A stretch of DNA of 64,000 bases. It comes from Petrotoga mexicana DSM 14811. GTDB taxonomy: Bacteria; Thermotogota; Thermotogae; Petrotogales; Petrotogaceae. Shown piece by piece: positions 8,556 to 17,003 of this stretch. Both the position numbers and the translations under genes were made by a program. Under the pieces are notes generated by a model. It was not told the origin of the DNA. It saw only the letters and a program-made list of their open reading frames with translations, and searched no databases. The stretch spans positions 1 through 64,000 of the forward strand of contig NZ_AZRN01000010.1 of the NCBI RefSeq assembly GCF_002895565.1, in the 5' to 3' direction. Positions within the stretch are counted from its first letter, which is position 1; each line of letters begins with the position of its first letter.

Positions 8556-9458
8556 TCAATCTAATTTAATGTTCAACGAGCGCATATAAATTATTGTAAA
8601 TATTCCAATTATTAAAAATATTACGACCGATAATGCAGAGCCGTAGCCAAACAAACCTCTTGGAGAGAATATATTATCCATTAAAAGTGACCTATTGTAA
8701 ACTGCCAAAGTTTCAGTTCCCACTGCACCCTGTGTCATGATGTAAACGATATCGAAAACCCTCAAAGCGTCCAAAGTTCTGAATATTAACGTTACACCAA
8801 TCGTAGGCCTTAATACAGGCAAAGTGATAGAAGTAAATTGCTTCCATATACTGGCGCCATCAATTCTAGCTGCTTCGTATAACTCATTGGGTATGGTTTG
8901 AAGTCCTGCAAGGAGTAAGAGAGCAACAAATGGAGTAGTTTTCCAGACATCAACGCCTATAATCGCAGTCATAGCCATACCTGGAGTTCCTAGAATGGGG
9001 GTACCTTCCTCGAGTATTCCTAGATTATATAGCATTAAACTTATTACACCATATTGGTCATTATACATCCATTTCCACATTTGGGAAGAGACCGCTGTAG
9101 GTATTGCCCATGGAATTAAAACTGCTGCTCTTACCAAACCTCTCAATTTAAAGTCTGCATTCAATATTAACGCTGTTACTAATCCCAAAAGGAATTCTAT
9201 AAGTACAGAAAAAAAAGTAAAATATATAGTGTTCCATAAAGAACTCAAAAATCTCGGATCTTGAAACAAATTGATATAATTTTGAAATCCTACAAACTCT
9301 CTTTCAAATCCTGGTCTAAGAGACCATTTGAAGAAACTATCATAAAGAGTTTGTCCTAAAGGATAAAAGGCGGTAATACCGATAGCAATTAAAGTTGGAA
9401 TAATGAGCCAAAATGCAAGCCAGATATCGGATCTTTTATACGTACCTTTCACTTTCAT
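8556..9458 (-). CDS. Sugar ABC transporter permease (MalF type)
   Basis: The 300-residue protein has six predicted membrane spans and the permease motif ELYEAARIDGASIWKQFTSITLP near residues 190-212. It pairs with the MalG-type permease, whose gene starts 13 bp downstream. An AGGGGGTG ribosome binding site precedes the ATG. Substrate specificity follows from the binding protein upstream, probably an alpha-glucoside. Confidence 0.93.
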   Translation of the reverse strand: MKVKGTYKRSDIWLAFWLIIPTLIAIGITAFYPLGQTLYDSFFKWSLRPGFEREFVGFQNYINLFQDPRFLSSLWNTIYFTFFSVLIEFLLGLVTALILNADFKLRGLVRAAVLIPWAIPTAVSSQMWKWMYNDQYGVISLMLYNLGILEEGTPILGTPGMAMTAIIGVDVWKTTPFVALLLLAGLQTIPNELYEAARIDGASIWKQFTSITLPVLRPTIGVTLIFRTLDALRVFDIVYIMTQGAVGTETLAVYNRSLLMDNIFSPRGLFGYGSALSVVIFLIIGIFTIIYMRSLNIKLD

Positions 9459-9485
9459 TGACGCACCCCCTAATTATAATCTACT

Positions 9486-9531
9486 ATATTATACAGAAAG
9501 GCGGTAGACGGAGGAACTCCGTTTACCGCCC
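9486..9531 (-). terminator. Strong hairpin between binding-protein and permease genes
   Basis: A 14-bp stem (9500-9513 with 9517-9530, one mismatch or wobble, GAA loop) follows the binding-protein gene on the minus strand, with only a short T tract after it. It probably causes partial termination or protects the 3' end so that binding protein is made in excess. TATAAT on the minus strand just after it could be an internal -10 box for the permeases. Confidence 0.7.
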
Positions 9532-9563
9532 ACCTATGAAAAATTATATCAAATTCTTTGTTT

Positions 9564-10805
9564 TTATTCAACTATAGCTTTGAGATTTTCTGCTAAGTTG
9601 TTTAAGGCTTCTTCGGGTTCAGCTTGCTGTGTTAGAACTTCGTGAACAGCAACTTGTATCTCGTAAGAAATTTCAGCATATATTGGAGAAATTGGTCTTG
9701 GTTCAGCATTCAAGAAAACATCTAGAAGATCAGCATAGAAATCATTCGCTTCAATAGTTCTTGGATCATTGTATGCCTCGATCAAAGTTGGTGTTTGACC
9801 AGCATGAACGGCTTTGTAAACTTGTTGTTCTTTACTAACCAAGAATTTGACCAATTTTTTAGAAGCTTCTATCTCAGCTGGCGAAGAGTTTGCATTTATA
9901 CCAAGGTTCCATCCACCCAACGTAGCAGAATTTCTTCCATCTGGTTCGGGTCCTTTTGGAAGAACCGTTATACCAACTTTTCCAGCAACAGGTGACTCAG
10001 GAGCGTTAACTAAAGGCCATGCGTATGGCCAGTTTCTCATAAACACGGCATCGCCGTTTTGGAAAACTCTTCTACCTTCTTCCTCCATGTAGGTAGTTAC
10101 TCCCGCTGGACTTACGCCATCTTCTATCAATTTGTCCATGAAAGTTATTGCTGCAACATTGTTATCGTAATATTCAGGATCATCAACGACAACTTCTCCC
10201 TCTTTCATTATCTCTCCACCGAAACTGTGAACGAATTCCATAACGTCACAGGTTAAACCTTCATACCTGGCTCCTTGCCATACGAAACCTTCAATTCCTT
10301 CTTTCTCGGAGATATCTTTTGCAGCTGTGTACAGTTCATCCCAGGTTTCTGGAACATCATAACCATATTTTTCCAACAAATCTTTTCGGTAATAAAGAAT
10401 ACCAGCATCAGTAAACCATGGTACGGATACCAAACTTCCATCTACGATATTCGAAGCAACAGTTCCAGGGAAAAATCCATCAAGTCCAAAATAATCATAG
10501 TCATCCGTCAAATCTACTAAGAATGGAGCAAATTCTGCTGGCCAGATAACGTCAAGCATTAATACATCTGGATCCGGTGTACCTGAAGCTAAGTAAGTAA
10601 CGTAAAGATCGTGCCTATCCGTAGAACTGTTGGGCATTGGAAGCACATTTACAGTTATGTCTGGATTCTCTTTACTAAAGATCTCCACCTGTTCATAGAG
10701 AACTTCCAATTCCTTTCCTACTGCACCAGCCGCTATCGTTATGGTAATAGAAAAAGCGCTCAAAACCATTGTCAATATAGCAAATAAAACAACTACTTTT
10801 TTCAT
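9564..10805 (-). CDS. Sugar ABC transporter substrate-binding protein
   Basis: The 413-residue exported protein has a signal peptide at residues 1-19 and the family-1 solute-binding fold (GYDVPETWDELYTAAKDI, VPWFTDAGILYYRKDLLEKYG). The segment GARYEGLTCDVMEFVHSFGG and the overall layout resemble trehalose/maltose-binding proteins of thermophiles; the exact sugar is inferred. It is the first gene of an operon with two permeases and glmM. GGAGGTGG precedes the ATG. Confidence 0.92.
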   Translation of the reverse strand: MKKVVVLFAILTMVLSAFSITITIAAGAVGKELEVLYEQVEIFSKENPDITVNVLPMPNSSTDRHDLYVTYLASGTPDPDVLMLDVIWPAEFAPFLVDLTDDYDYFGLDGFFPGTVASNIVDGSLVSVPWFTDAGILYYRKDLLEKYGYDVPETWDELYTAAKDISEKEGIEGFVWQGARYEGLTCDVMEFVHSFGGEIMKEGEVVVDDPEYYDNNVAAITFMDKLIEDGVSPAGVTTYMEEEGRRVFQNGDAVFMRNWPYAWPLVNAPESPVAGKVGITVLPKGPEPDGRNSATLGGWNLGINANSSPAEIEASKKLVKFLVSKEQQVYKAVHAGQTPTLIEAYNDPRTIEANDFYADLLDVFLNAEPRPISPIYAEISYEIQVAVHEVLTQQAEPEEALNNLAENLKAIVE

Positions 10806-10907
10806 ACTACTGCCACCTCCTGATATGATATAATAAATTAAATAAACAAATTGATCATTTTATATTTTATCACATGTAACTTTCATCTCAAAAGGGAATT
10901 ATTTAGG

Positions 10908-10957
10908 ATTAGAAGCTATTAGAACTGATTAAATCCGACTAAAAGCGATTAGAGCCA
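10908..10957. repeat. Five 10-bp direct repeats upstream of the sugar ABC operon
   Basis: Five consecutive 10-mers share the pattern ATTAGAAGCG: ATTAGAAGCT, ATTAGAACTG, ATTAAATCCG, ACTAAAAGCG, ATTAGAGCCA, in perfect 10-bp register. They lie in the divergent gap between the sugar ABC operon (-) and the reductase gene (+), about 105-150 bp from the former. The 10-bp period places each copy on the same DNA face, as for a cooperative regulator site. The rest of this 322-bp gap shows nothing else clear. Confidence 0.6.
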
Positions 10958-11127
10958 AAAATCTTAGTTTTCTTTGAAAATGATAAATTCTGTTATAAAT
11001 CTTATTGAAAAAACAAAAATAATTTAACATTTCGAACTAATCTACTTAGCTTAAAACGTTAAAGGAGTTTTACTATTCCTAAGATTATTAATTATAAAAG
11101 AATAGAAGTTTAGGGAGGATTAATTAT

Positions 11128-11658
11128 ATGAGAGTAAAGTTAATAATAGTTCAAAGTATCAATGGAAAAATTCGAATGACAGATGATTCACAAAGAAGTT
11201 GGACCTCAGCTGAAGATAAGGAACATTTTTATAATATAACAAAAGATATTGGCATCGTACTTATGGGGAGAAAAACATTTGAAGAGATAGGATCTCCTTT
11301 AAAAAAAAGAATCAATATTGTGTTGACAGGAAATCCTGAAAAATATAAGGAAGTTGAGTTGAAATATGACAAATATCTATACTTTACTGACAATCCTCCA
11401 GAGATATTATTGGATAAACTAGAGCAGAAAGGATACACTGAAGTTGCATTAATAGGGGGTTCTACAATAAACTCCTTGTTTTTAGAAAAAAATTTAATTG
11501 ATGAAATTTTTTTAACTATCGAACCGGTAATTATTCAAGGTGATCTATCAATTTTCAAATACGTGAATGATAAATATAATTTCAAGCTAAATGATTTTAA
11601 AAAATTAAGTGAAGATACTATTCTTTTGCATTATCTGAAAACTGAAGATAAAAAATAA
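11128..11658 (+). CDS. DHFR/RibD C-terminal-like reductase
   Basis: The 176-residue protein has the pattern of the RibD_C/dihydrofolate reductase superfamily: VQSINGKIR near residue 8, IVLMGRKTFEEIG near 48 and VALIGGSTINSLF near 110, the NADPH-binding GG loop. Such stand-alone proteins reduce pteridine- or pyrimidine-type substrates; the substrate here cannot be told. AGGGAGG precedes the ATG. It lies alone, followed by the PfkB kinase. Confidence 0.8.
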   Translation: MRVKLIIVQSINGKIRMTDDSQRSWTSAEDKEHFYNITKDIGIVLMGRKTFEEIGSPLKKRINIVLTGNPEKYKEVELKYDKYLYFTDNPPEILLDKLEQKGYTEVALIGGSTINSLFLEKNLIDEIFLTIEPVIIQGDLSIFKYVNDKYNFKLNDFKKLSEDTILLHYLKTEDKK

Positions 11659-11689
11659 CCTTATGCGAAATAAAAGAATTTTTCAGAGA

Positions 11690-11712
11690 TACGATGGGGA
11701 ACGGGGCAAAGG
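11690..11712 (+). repeat. G-rich leader repeat, copy C (degenerate, upstream of PfkB kinase)
   Basis: A short remnant with two GGGG runs and CAAAGG, matching the middle of the terminal repeat unit but lacking the GCGCTAA end. It ends about 39 bp before the kinase start and is co-oriented with it. Confidence 0.5.
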
Positions 11713-11751
11713 TCGAACTAAACTAAGGTGAAGGAAAGAAGGTGGAATATT

Positions 11752-12675
11752 GTGGTTAATTTTGTTTCGTTTGGTGAAGTGTTAATAGACTTCATCTCTA
11801 AAGATTATGTAAAAGGATTAAAAAATGCAACTTCCTTTGACAAATTTTTAGGAGGCTCACCAAGTAACATAGCTGTTAACATCTCTAAACAAGGTTTCAA
11901 ATCTGCTATGATTTCGAGGATAGGTAAGGATCCTTTTGGAGATTTTATCCTTGAGCAATTAAATAATTATAATGTGGAAGTACAGGGTATATTACAAGAT
12001 GAACGATTTTCTACAGATATTGTTTATGTTTTGAAGTCTAAAACATCACCCGAATTTTATCCATTGAGATCTGCCTCTTTAAATTTAGATATTACTGATT
12101 CATATTTTGATATTGTAAAAAAAGCAAATATCTTTCACTTTTCTTCTTGGTCGTTATCTTCTGATAATAACTTAAAAAATACACTCAAATTGTTAAAAAT
12201 TGCCAAAAAGAATAATGTTTTGATAGGATTTGATCCCAATTATAGAGAGATATTGTGGAAAACATCTTTAGAAATAGAAGATGTTCTAAAATTGATTATG
12301 CCTTACGTGGATTTTATCAAACCCTCTCTAGATGATTGTATACATATTTTCAAGGAAAATAAAAATGAAGAAGAATACATAAATTATTTCCATGAGCTAG
12401 GAGTTAAAAATGTAATTCTTACATTAGGTGAAAAGGGATTTGTATTTTCGGACGGTAAACAAATTACTTATTTTGACTCTTATGCAAAAGAGGTAATAGA
12501 CACAACGGGAGCAGGGGATGCATTTTGGTCAGGTTTGTACATAGGAACGATTATAGGTTTAGATGTTATAAAAGCCGCCAGGTTGGGGAATGCCTTTTCA
12601 GCAGAAAAGTTAAAATATGTGGGAGCGATATGTGATATAAAAAACTATAAAGAACTATTAAAAGAATACCTATAA
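11752..12675 (+). CDS. PfkB-family carbohydrate kinase (fructokinase-like)
   Basis: The 307-residue protein has both PfkB signatures: GGSPSNIAVNISKQGF near residues 35-50 and DTTGAGDAFWSGL near 250, where the aspartate is the catalytic base. It phosphorylates a sugar; fructokinase or 2-keto-3-deoxygluconate kinase specificity are both possible. A GTG at 11728 is in frame, but AAGGTGG at 11739-11745 selects the GTG at 11752. Its 3' end overlaps the converging comF-like gene by 31 bp. Confidence 0.88.
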   Translation: MVNFVSFGEVLIDFISKDYVKGLKNATSFDKFLGGSPSNIAVNISKQGFKSAMISRIGKDPFGDFILEQLNNYNVEVQGILQDERFSTDIVYVLKSKTSPEFYPLRSASLNLDITDSYFDIVKKANIFHFSSWSLSSDNNLKNTLKLLKIAKKNNVLIGFDPNYREILWKTSLEIEDVLKLIMPYVDFIKPSLDDCIHIFKENKNEEEYINYFHELGVKNVILTLGEKGFVFSDGKQITYFDSYAKEVIDTTGAGDAFWSGLYIGTIIGLDVIKAARLGNAFSAEKLKYVGAICDIKNYKELLKEYL

Positions 12676-13265
12676 GCCTTTGCTACTGTAATACCAATTA
12701 AAACATCACATTTATTAATGAGCAAATTACCCACCTCGTTCATCGAAGCCCCCGTAGTGTACACATCATCAATAATAATAATGTTCTTTGGGGGATCCTG
12801 GAGCAATTTTATCTTGTTTTTAACGTTTTCATTTCTCTTTCTAAAATCCAATTGAGCTTGTCTTTTATGAGTTTTTGAAGAAAAGAGATTTATTAAGGGG
12901 AAGCCTAAGAGGTCAGAAAAATGGTGAGCAATTAAGTGAGCAGGTACAAAACCTTTTTCATAAATACTTGAGTAATTTGAAGGTACATATGAGACAGTAT
13001 AATTGAGGTCTGGAAATTTTAAATCTATAAAAAACTTTGCTAGCATATTTCCAAAAATTTGGGCAATTTTTGGATGTGAATGGTATTTGAACTCTTTTAT
13101 TAAGTTGGACAAAGGATATTCGTATTTTCCATAATGATAAATTTTAAAATCACCTTCTGAAAGAGAAGGTGAGTGGAGATTCCCTCTGCAATTGTCGCAA
13201 ATAAGTTCTCCAAAGTCTACCGCTTTTTCACAAACCAGGCAGTGAGGTTCAAAAACTGCGGTCAT
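12645..13265 (-). CDS. ComF-family phosphoribosyltransferase-like protein
   Basis: The 206-residue protein starts with a Cys-rich zinc-finger-like segment (CLVCEKAVDFGELICDNC, residues 9-26) followed by a PRTase domain with the PRPP loop IIIIDDVYTTGASM near residue 160. ComF proteins are linked to DNA uptake in competent bacteria, though many are found outside competence loci. It is the last gene of the envelope cluster and overlaps the converging kinase gene. No good ribosome binding site precedes the ATG, and coupling to the HEAT-repeat gene 7 bp upstream is likely. Confidence 0.88.
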   Translation of the reverse strand: MTAVFEPHCLVCEKAVDFGELICDNCRGNLHSPSLSEGDFKIYHYGKYEYPLSNLIKEFKYHSHPKIAQIFGNMLAKFFIDLKFPDLNYTVSYVPSNYSSIYEKGFVPAHLIAHHFSDLLGFPLINLFSSKTHKRQAQLDFRKRNENVKNKIKLLQDPPKNIIIIDDVYTTGASMNEVGNLLINKCDVLIGITVAKAYRYSFNSSL

Positions 13266-13272
13266 TATCTTT

Positions 13273-14541
13273 TTAAAAATTTACTACCATCTCCGCATTT
13301 AGACGTAGAAGTGCATTTAACGCAGCAAGTTTTAAATTACCGTTTTCATAAGGGTCTTTAAGTATTTGATTTGGGATTTCCCAATAATCTTTTGCTTTAA
13401 AAAATTTCAGTAGATTAACGGCGGCTTTTCTTAGGGAAATAGGATACATTTTGTTGAGAGCGATTAATGATATATCTTCTATAAAATTATCTAATTTTAA
13501 TTTTCTTATTATTTTCAACCCTTCCCTTATTCGTTTGGAGGATAATGAATTTAGAAAGTTAGGAACGTAATCTTTAAGCATATAGTCTTGAAAATAAATG
13601 AGATAGTCACTTGCACCGATGACTAAGTCATCGTCTACGGCAGATAATAAGTCTCTACAAAAATCCACATAACTCATATCTTCCTTTTCAGTAGCTAATT
13701 TCAATCCAAACTTAACGATTTTTGCCTCTTCACTGTTCACCAATTGGTCGATCAACCAGGTAGGAATAGAATCAATTCCACAAACTTTCTTTGAGGTATT
13801 TGCAGCAAGCTGAAGTATGTGGATATCTTTTTCTTCCTGCACGATTTTTTCGATGAATTTATTTATAACTTCACACGGTAAACCCGAAAAGAATTTTATT
13901 ATTATACCTTTTGTTTCATTGTTGCAATCAAAATAAGTTTCTTTTAAGGAGTTAAAAAAGGTATAGGCATCTTCTCTTTCATAAAATCTTCTTAGCGCCA
14001 TAACCTTAACGCTTTTATCTACTTGTTCGGATTTTAAGGTTTCAGAGATGTTCTCCAAAGCTGAAATCAGTTGTTTTATCTTAACGTAGGGATCATTTTT
14101 CATTTTACTAATAATCTTTTCTGAATCTTCTGGGTAGAATTCCAAAAATGTGGATATCAGTTGATATCTAACCATTGGATCAGGATCTTCGGTAAACTCC
14201 AAAATGAATTCTATTGGTTTTATACCCATTTGAATGTAACTAATAATTGCTTCTTTTCTAATGTTTGCTGAAATGTCTTTCAAAGCCTCTTTTATAGTAT
14301 TCTCATCCAAAAAACCCATTTTATCTAAGTACCTATATGCAGAAAATCTGACATTTTTATCGGGATCTTTTAAGTATTCTTTAATCCTTGGGGCATCAAT
14401 TTTTTGTTTTGTTAGTTCCTGAATAGCTTTGGATTTAAAAGAGGGATAAGGAGAATCTAACATATCAAAGTATATTTGAATGTTCTCTGACTTTATTCTT
14501 TCTTCTAAAATTTTGTAGGTTTCGATTATTTCATTTGCCAT
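13273..14541 (-). CDS. HEAT-repeat protein
   Basis: The 422-residue soluble protein consists of helical HEAT-like repeats. Units such as DPDKNVRFSAYRYLDKMGFL (about 58-77), DISANIRKEAIISYIQMG (about 88-105) and DPDPMVRYQLISTFLEF (about 117-133) show the DP..VR..A pattern. Such proteins act as binding scaffolds; the partner is unknown. A 118-bp gap with repeat copy D separates it from the pilin-like gene, so it may have its own leader within the cluster. Confidence 0.8.
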   Translation of the reverse strand: MANEIIETYKILEERIKSENIQIYFDMLDSPYPSFKSKAIQELTKQKIDAPRIKEYLKDPDKNVRFSAYRYLDKMGFLDENTIKEALKDISANIRKEAIISYIQMGIKPIEFILEFTEDPDPMVRYQLISTFLEFYPEDSEKIISKMKNDPYVKIKQLISALENISETLKSEQVDKSVKVMALRRFYEREDAYTFFNSLKETYFDCNNETKGIIIKFFSGLPCEVINKFIEKIVQEEKDIHILQLAANTSKKVCGIDSIPTWLIDQLVNSEEAKIVKFGLKLATEKEDMSYVDFCRDLLSAVDDDLVIGASDYLIYFQDYMLKDYVPNFLNSLSSKRIREGLKIIRKLKLDNFIEDISLIALNKMYPISLRKAAVNLLKFFKAKDYWEIPNQILKDPYENGNLKLAALNALLRLNAEMVVNF

Positions 14542-14575
14542 TGATTAATGATTTCCTCCTAAGTTTTATCGTTAT

Positions 14576-14652
14576 TTAGCGCCCTTTCACCCCGCTCCCC
14601 ACCCGTCTAAGGAAAAGGGGATAAGGGTTTACCCTCCTTCTCCACCCATAAG
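14576..14652 (-). repeat. G-rich leader repeat, copy D (minus strand, upstream of HEAT gene)
   Basis: Two units on the minus strand. Read in that direction the terminal unit begins CCTTAGAC, has G-runs of 3, 4, 4 and 3 (14604 down to 14582) and ends GGGCGCTAA at 14576. It ends 34 bp before the HEAT-repeat start codon. This is the only copy on the minus strand, and the gene it precedes is also on the minus strand. Confidence 0.85.
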
Positions 14653-14659
14653 TATGTTT

Positions 14660-15085
14660 CTATTGGAGTTCTAAATAAAATGGAATGAAAAGTTTTAACT
14701 CGTATTCGTTATTCCATGTTACCTTTAAAAATTTTCCATCGTATGAAAAAGCGGTTATATTTCCTGAAATTAATGTGTATATGTCTCGGAAAATCTTTTG
14801 TTCACTTTTATTGTAGGAAAGACCAACTCTTTTATCGTCAGATGAAATCCCCCAGACAGCTGCTGAAGAATCATAAGAAGTCACATTAATCATCTCACTT
14901 TTTGCAACAAATATTACTTCCATAACAGCGTTGGAAATAAGGTTTAAATTAACCATTTCCTCCAGTGAACTTTTTAAAATGTTAATAGTACCAGAAAAAG
15001 TGCCTATTACAATCAACATTGTTAAAGAAACAATAAAAATTTCAAATACACTCTCTAATAGTAGGAAACCTTGCTTTTTATTCAT
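14660..15085 (-). CDS. Type IV pilin-like (prepilin) protein
   Basis: The 141-residue protein begins MNKKQGFLLLESVFEIFIVS, a class-III prepilin signal. A short basic leader ends in Gly6, the mature protein starts with Phe, and Glu is at position +5 of a hydrophobic helix. The prepilin peptidase would cut after Gly6. It may be a minor pilin or pseudopilin of a pilus or secretion apparatus. No other pilus gene is in the window. It starts 1 bp after the preceding gene. Confidence 0.82.
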   Translation of the reverse strand: MNKKQGFLLLESVFEIFIVSLTMLIVIGTFSGTINILKSSLEEMVNLNLISNAVMEVIFVAKSEMINVTSYDSSAAVWGISSDDKRVGLSYNKSEQKIFRDIYTLISGNITAFSYDGKFLKVTWNNEYELKLFIPFYLELQ

Positions 15086-15086
15086 T

Positions 15087-15602
15087 TCATAAAGGTTCTA
15101 CTAAAAAGATTGAAAAGTCAATTCTTCCATTTATTACCCTCAACTCCAATTTTAAATCATCAATAAAGTCAGCAGGTTTTGGAACTACATAACCGAATTT
15201 TATAGCGAAATAGTTCATGAGGTTATCGGTATTGTTGAATGGATAACCCACGTACAATTTTCCATAGATGTTATTGAAGTTAAAATTAAGCCCACCATAT
15301 GCAAAATTCCATGAAGAGTCTTCACTATACCCCCATAATAAACCCCCATCTAAAAAAGTGTTCGAATTTATATCGAAAATTTTAGCAGAAATATCACTAA
15401 TCATAGTTAGAGACAACGTTTTTTCTTCAAAAGTTGGGCTAAGGTCAAAATCAAAATTGAAAGAATCTGATTCCAAACCACTTCTTAAAGCAAATTTGAA
15501 CTCATCAGGATTCAGCAAAGAAAAACCTAAGTCGTAATATGTTTGAGAATAAATAGGAACAAAGAGAGAAAGTAAGAAAAAAACAACAAAAATCTTCTTC
15601 AT
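15087..15602 (-). CDS. Small exported protein of unknown function
   Basis: The ~171-residue protein has a signal peptide (MKKIFVVFFLLSLFVPIYSQ) followed by alternating aromatic/polar strands such as FNFDFDLSP and NFAYGGLNFNFNN. It ends in an amphipathic strand with a C-terminal leucine. The composition suggests a small beta-rich outer-sheath protein, possibly a small beta-barrel; this is inference. The ATG at 15608 touches the GAGGAGG ribosome binding site, so the ATG at 15602 is preferred. Confidence 0.7.
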   Translation of the reverse strand: MKKIFVVFFLLSLFVPIYSQTYYDLGFSLLNPDEFKFALRSGLESDSFNFDFDLSPTFEEKTLSLTMISDISAKIFDINSNTFLDGGLLWGYSEDSSWNFAYGGLNFNFNNIYGKLYVGYPFNNTDNLMNYFAIKFGYVVPKPADFIDDLKLELRVINGRIDFSIFLVEPL

Positions 15603-15604
15603 GA

Positions 15605-16231
15605 TCATTCCTCCTCTTCTGCTACTTCCAAAATTAAATTAACCGCCTGAGCCTCTATATCGTTGGTTTGCGTATTGAAAGTGGCATATGTTGATGTCAT
15701 ATCAATTTTTTTTACAGAATTTATGATATGGACATTTTCAGAAAGCGTGAGCAAGTTTTCGTTTTCAACAAAAACAAAGGATTTTGCGTTTATTATATAA
15801 TCTTCTTTTTTAATAAAAACCTGATTTTCAGAGCTTCCTTCGTATCTTTTGTTATTGTTATCTATAAGTAGTTCGTTAGAATCTATTTCAATCTCTGATT
15901 CTTCCAAAAAAATCTTAGCTAAAACATTCCCTGAAAGTGTTCCTTTTTCAGTCTGAAGGTCAAAGCTCATAGAAGTGGATGTGGCTTCAAACGTGTCACC
16001 TGTTATATAAACCTTGTCGGTGTTTACATCTCGCCACTCGTCGTCAACGAGTGTGATGGTGGCAAAATCCGTTGAAATAGAAAGATCTTCTTTCTGTATA
16101 AGGACATTATTTTTCAGTATATACCTACTTTCTTCCCCTTTTACTTCATCTGCTCTTACATTTATTTGCGCAGAATAAATGATCAAATTTGTTAATATAA
16201 GCGTTAAAAAAAATACAGTAAAACGCTTCAT
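15605..16231 (-). CDS. OstA/LptA-like exported protein
   Basis: The 208-residue protein has a signal peptide (residues 1-21) and then repeated short beta-strand units of the OstA (organic solvent tolerance A) type: ILKNNVLIQKEDLSISTDFATI, TLSGNVLAKIF, LLTLSENVHIIN. In Proteobacteria LptA bridges lipopolysaccharide across the periplasm. Thermotogota lack classical LPS, so here it probably serves transport or stability of an outer-sheath component. It overlaps the start of the preceding gene by 4 bp. Confidence 0.75.
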   Translation of the reverse strand: MKRFTVFFLTLILTNLIIYSAQINVRADEVKGEESRYILKNNVLIQKEDLSISTDFATITLVDDEWRDVNTDKVYITGDTFEATSTSMSFDLQTEKGTLSGNVLAKIFLEESEIEIDSNELLIDNNNKRYEGSSENQVFIKKEDYIINAKSFVFVENENLLTLSENVHIINSVKKIDMTSTYATFNTQTNDIEAQAVNLILEVAEEEE

Positions 16232-17001
16232 TTTTTGGCCTCCAAAAAATTATTAGCTTGATTTTGACCATCAAAAAAAGCCGACATATTAAAATAATCT
16301 TTCAATTGTTTTTGTGGCTCAATAGTATTAAAACCTTCAGTCAATAAACGATAATTTTTTAATGTTCTAGAGTAAGAAGTTTTTAAAAGAATTTCGACGG
16401 TATTTTTTGGATATGGATAAGTTAAAGCAGGATCAAAAGATATTATTACTGCATCTTTAGGAAATTTTTGAGGAATAAACGATATATATGAGGTTGGAAT
16501 AAAAAATCCACCTTGAAATTCATAGTAACTATAATAAGGTGGAAAAGCTAATTCCATCATTAACATATCAACAATTCTTGTTTCGTTCTCCAGTATAATT
16601 ACTTCTCTTTTTTTTAGCTCGAAGACTTCGAAACTTACATTTGCTTCAAGTGAAGAAAGCGTTTGATCACCAAAATAATCTTCCAAAAACTTTTTTAAAG
16701 AATCTGGATTGTAAAGGGACATTTTTCCTCTTCCCAATCTTATCAATGCCGTTGTTTGAGCGTATCTACTGTTGTATAATTCCGTATTGGTAATTACTTC
16801 ACGTAAAGGGTTGTTTTTTTCGTATATGAAATCTTTTAAACGGCCGAAAAAGTTCACCCCGTACATAGAATAAAATAAACCTCTTAAACTACCTAAACTA
16901 GAGGTATATAGGTTTAAGACTTTTTCTTTTTTTGCTATAGACTCTAAGACGCCAGATTCCCAATAAAAACCTTCAAAAAATCCTCCCATTACTAAGTTCA
17001 A
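16228..17001 (-). CDS. Degenerate patatin-like protein (probable pseudoenzyme)
   Basis: The 257-residue protein aligns by eye with the patatin encoded immediately upstream. The glycine-rich start is MGGFFEGFYWESGVL. The nucleophile elbow reads TSSLG (residues 33-37) instead of GSSVG, keeping Ser35 but losing the first Gly. The DGG catalytic-aspartate motif reads QGG (Gln163), so the acid is missing. It is probably inactive as a lipase, perhaps a regulatory partner of the true patatin. It starts with TTG, 2 bp after that gene. Confidence 0.68.
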   Translation of the reverse strand: MNLVMGGFFEGFYWESGVLESIAKKEKVLNLYTSSLGSLRGLFYSMYGVNFFGRLKDFIYEKNNPLREVITNTELYNSRYAQTTALIRLGRGKMSLYNPDSLKKFLEDYFGDQTLSSLEANVSFEVFELKKREVIILENETRIVDMLMMELAFPPYYSYYEFQGGFFIPTSYISFIPQKFPKDAVIISFDPALTYPYPKNTVEILLKTSYSRTLKNYRLLTEGFNTIEPQKQLKDYFNMSAFFDGQNQANNFLEAKK

Positions 17002-17003
17002 CG

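Noticed and set aside
14660-14720. Promoter for the HEAT-repeat gene upstream of copy D
   Set aside because: No convincing -10/-35 pair was seen on the minus strand within the pilin-like gene, so copy D is listed without a promoter.
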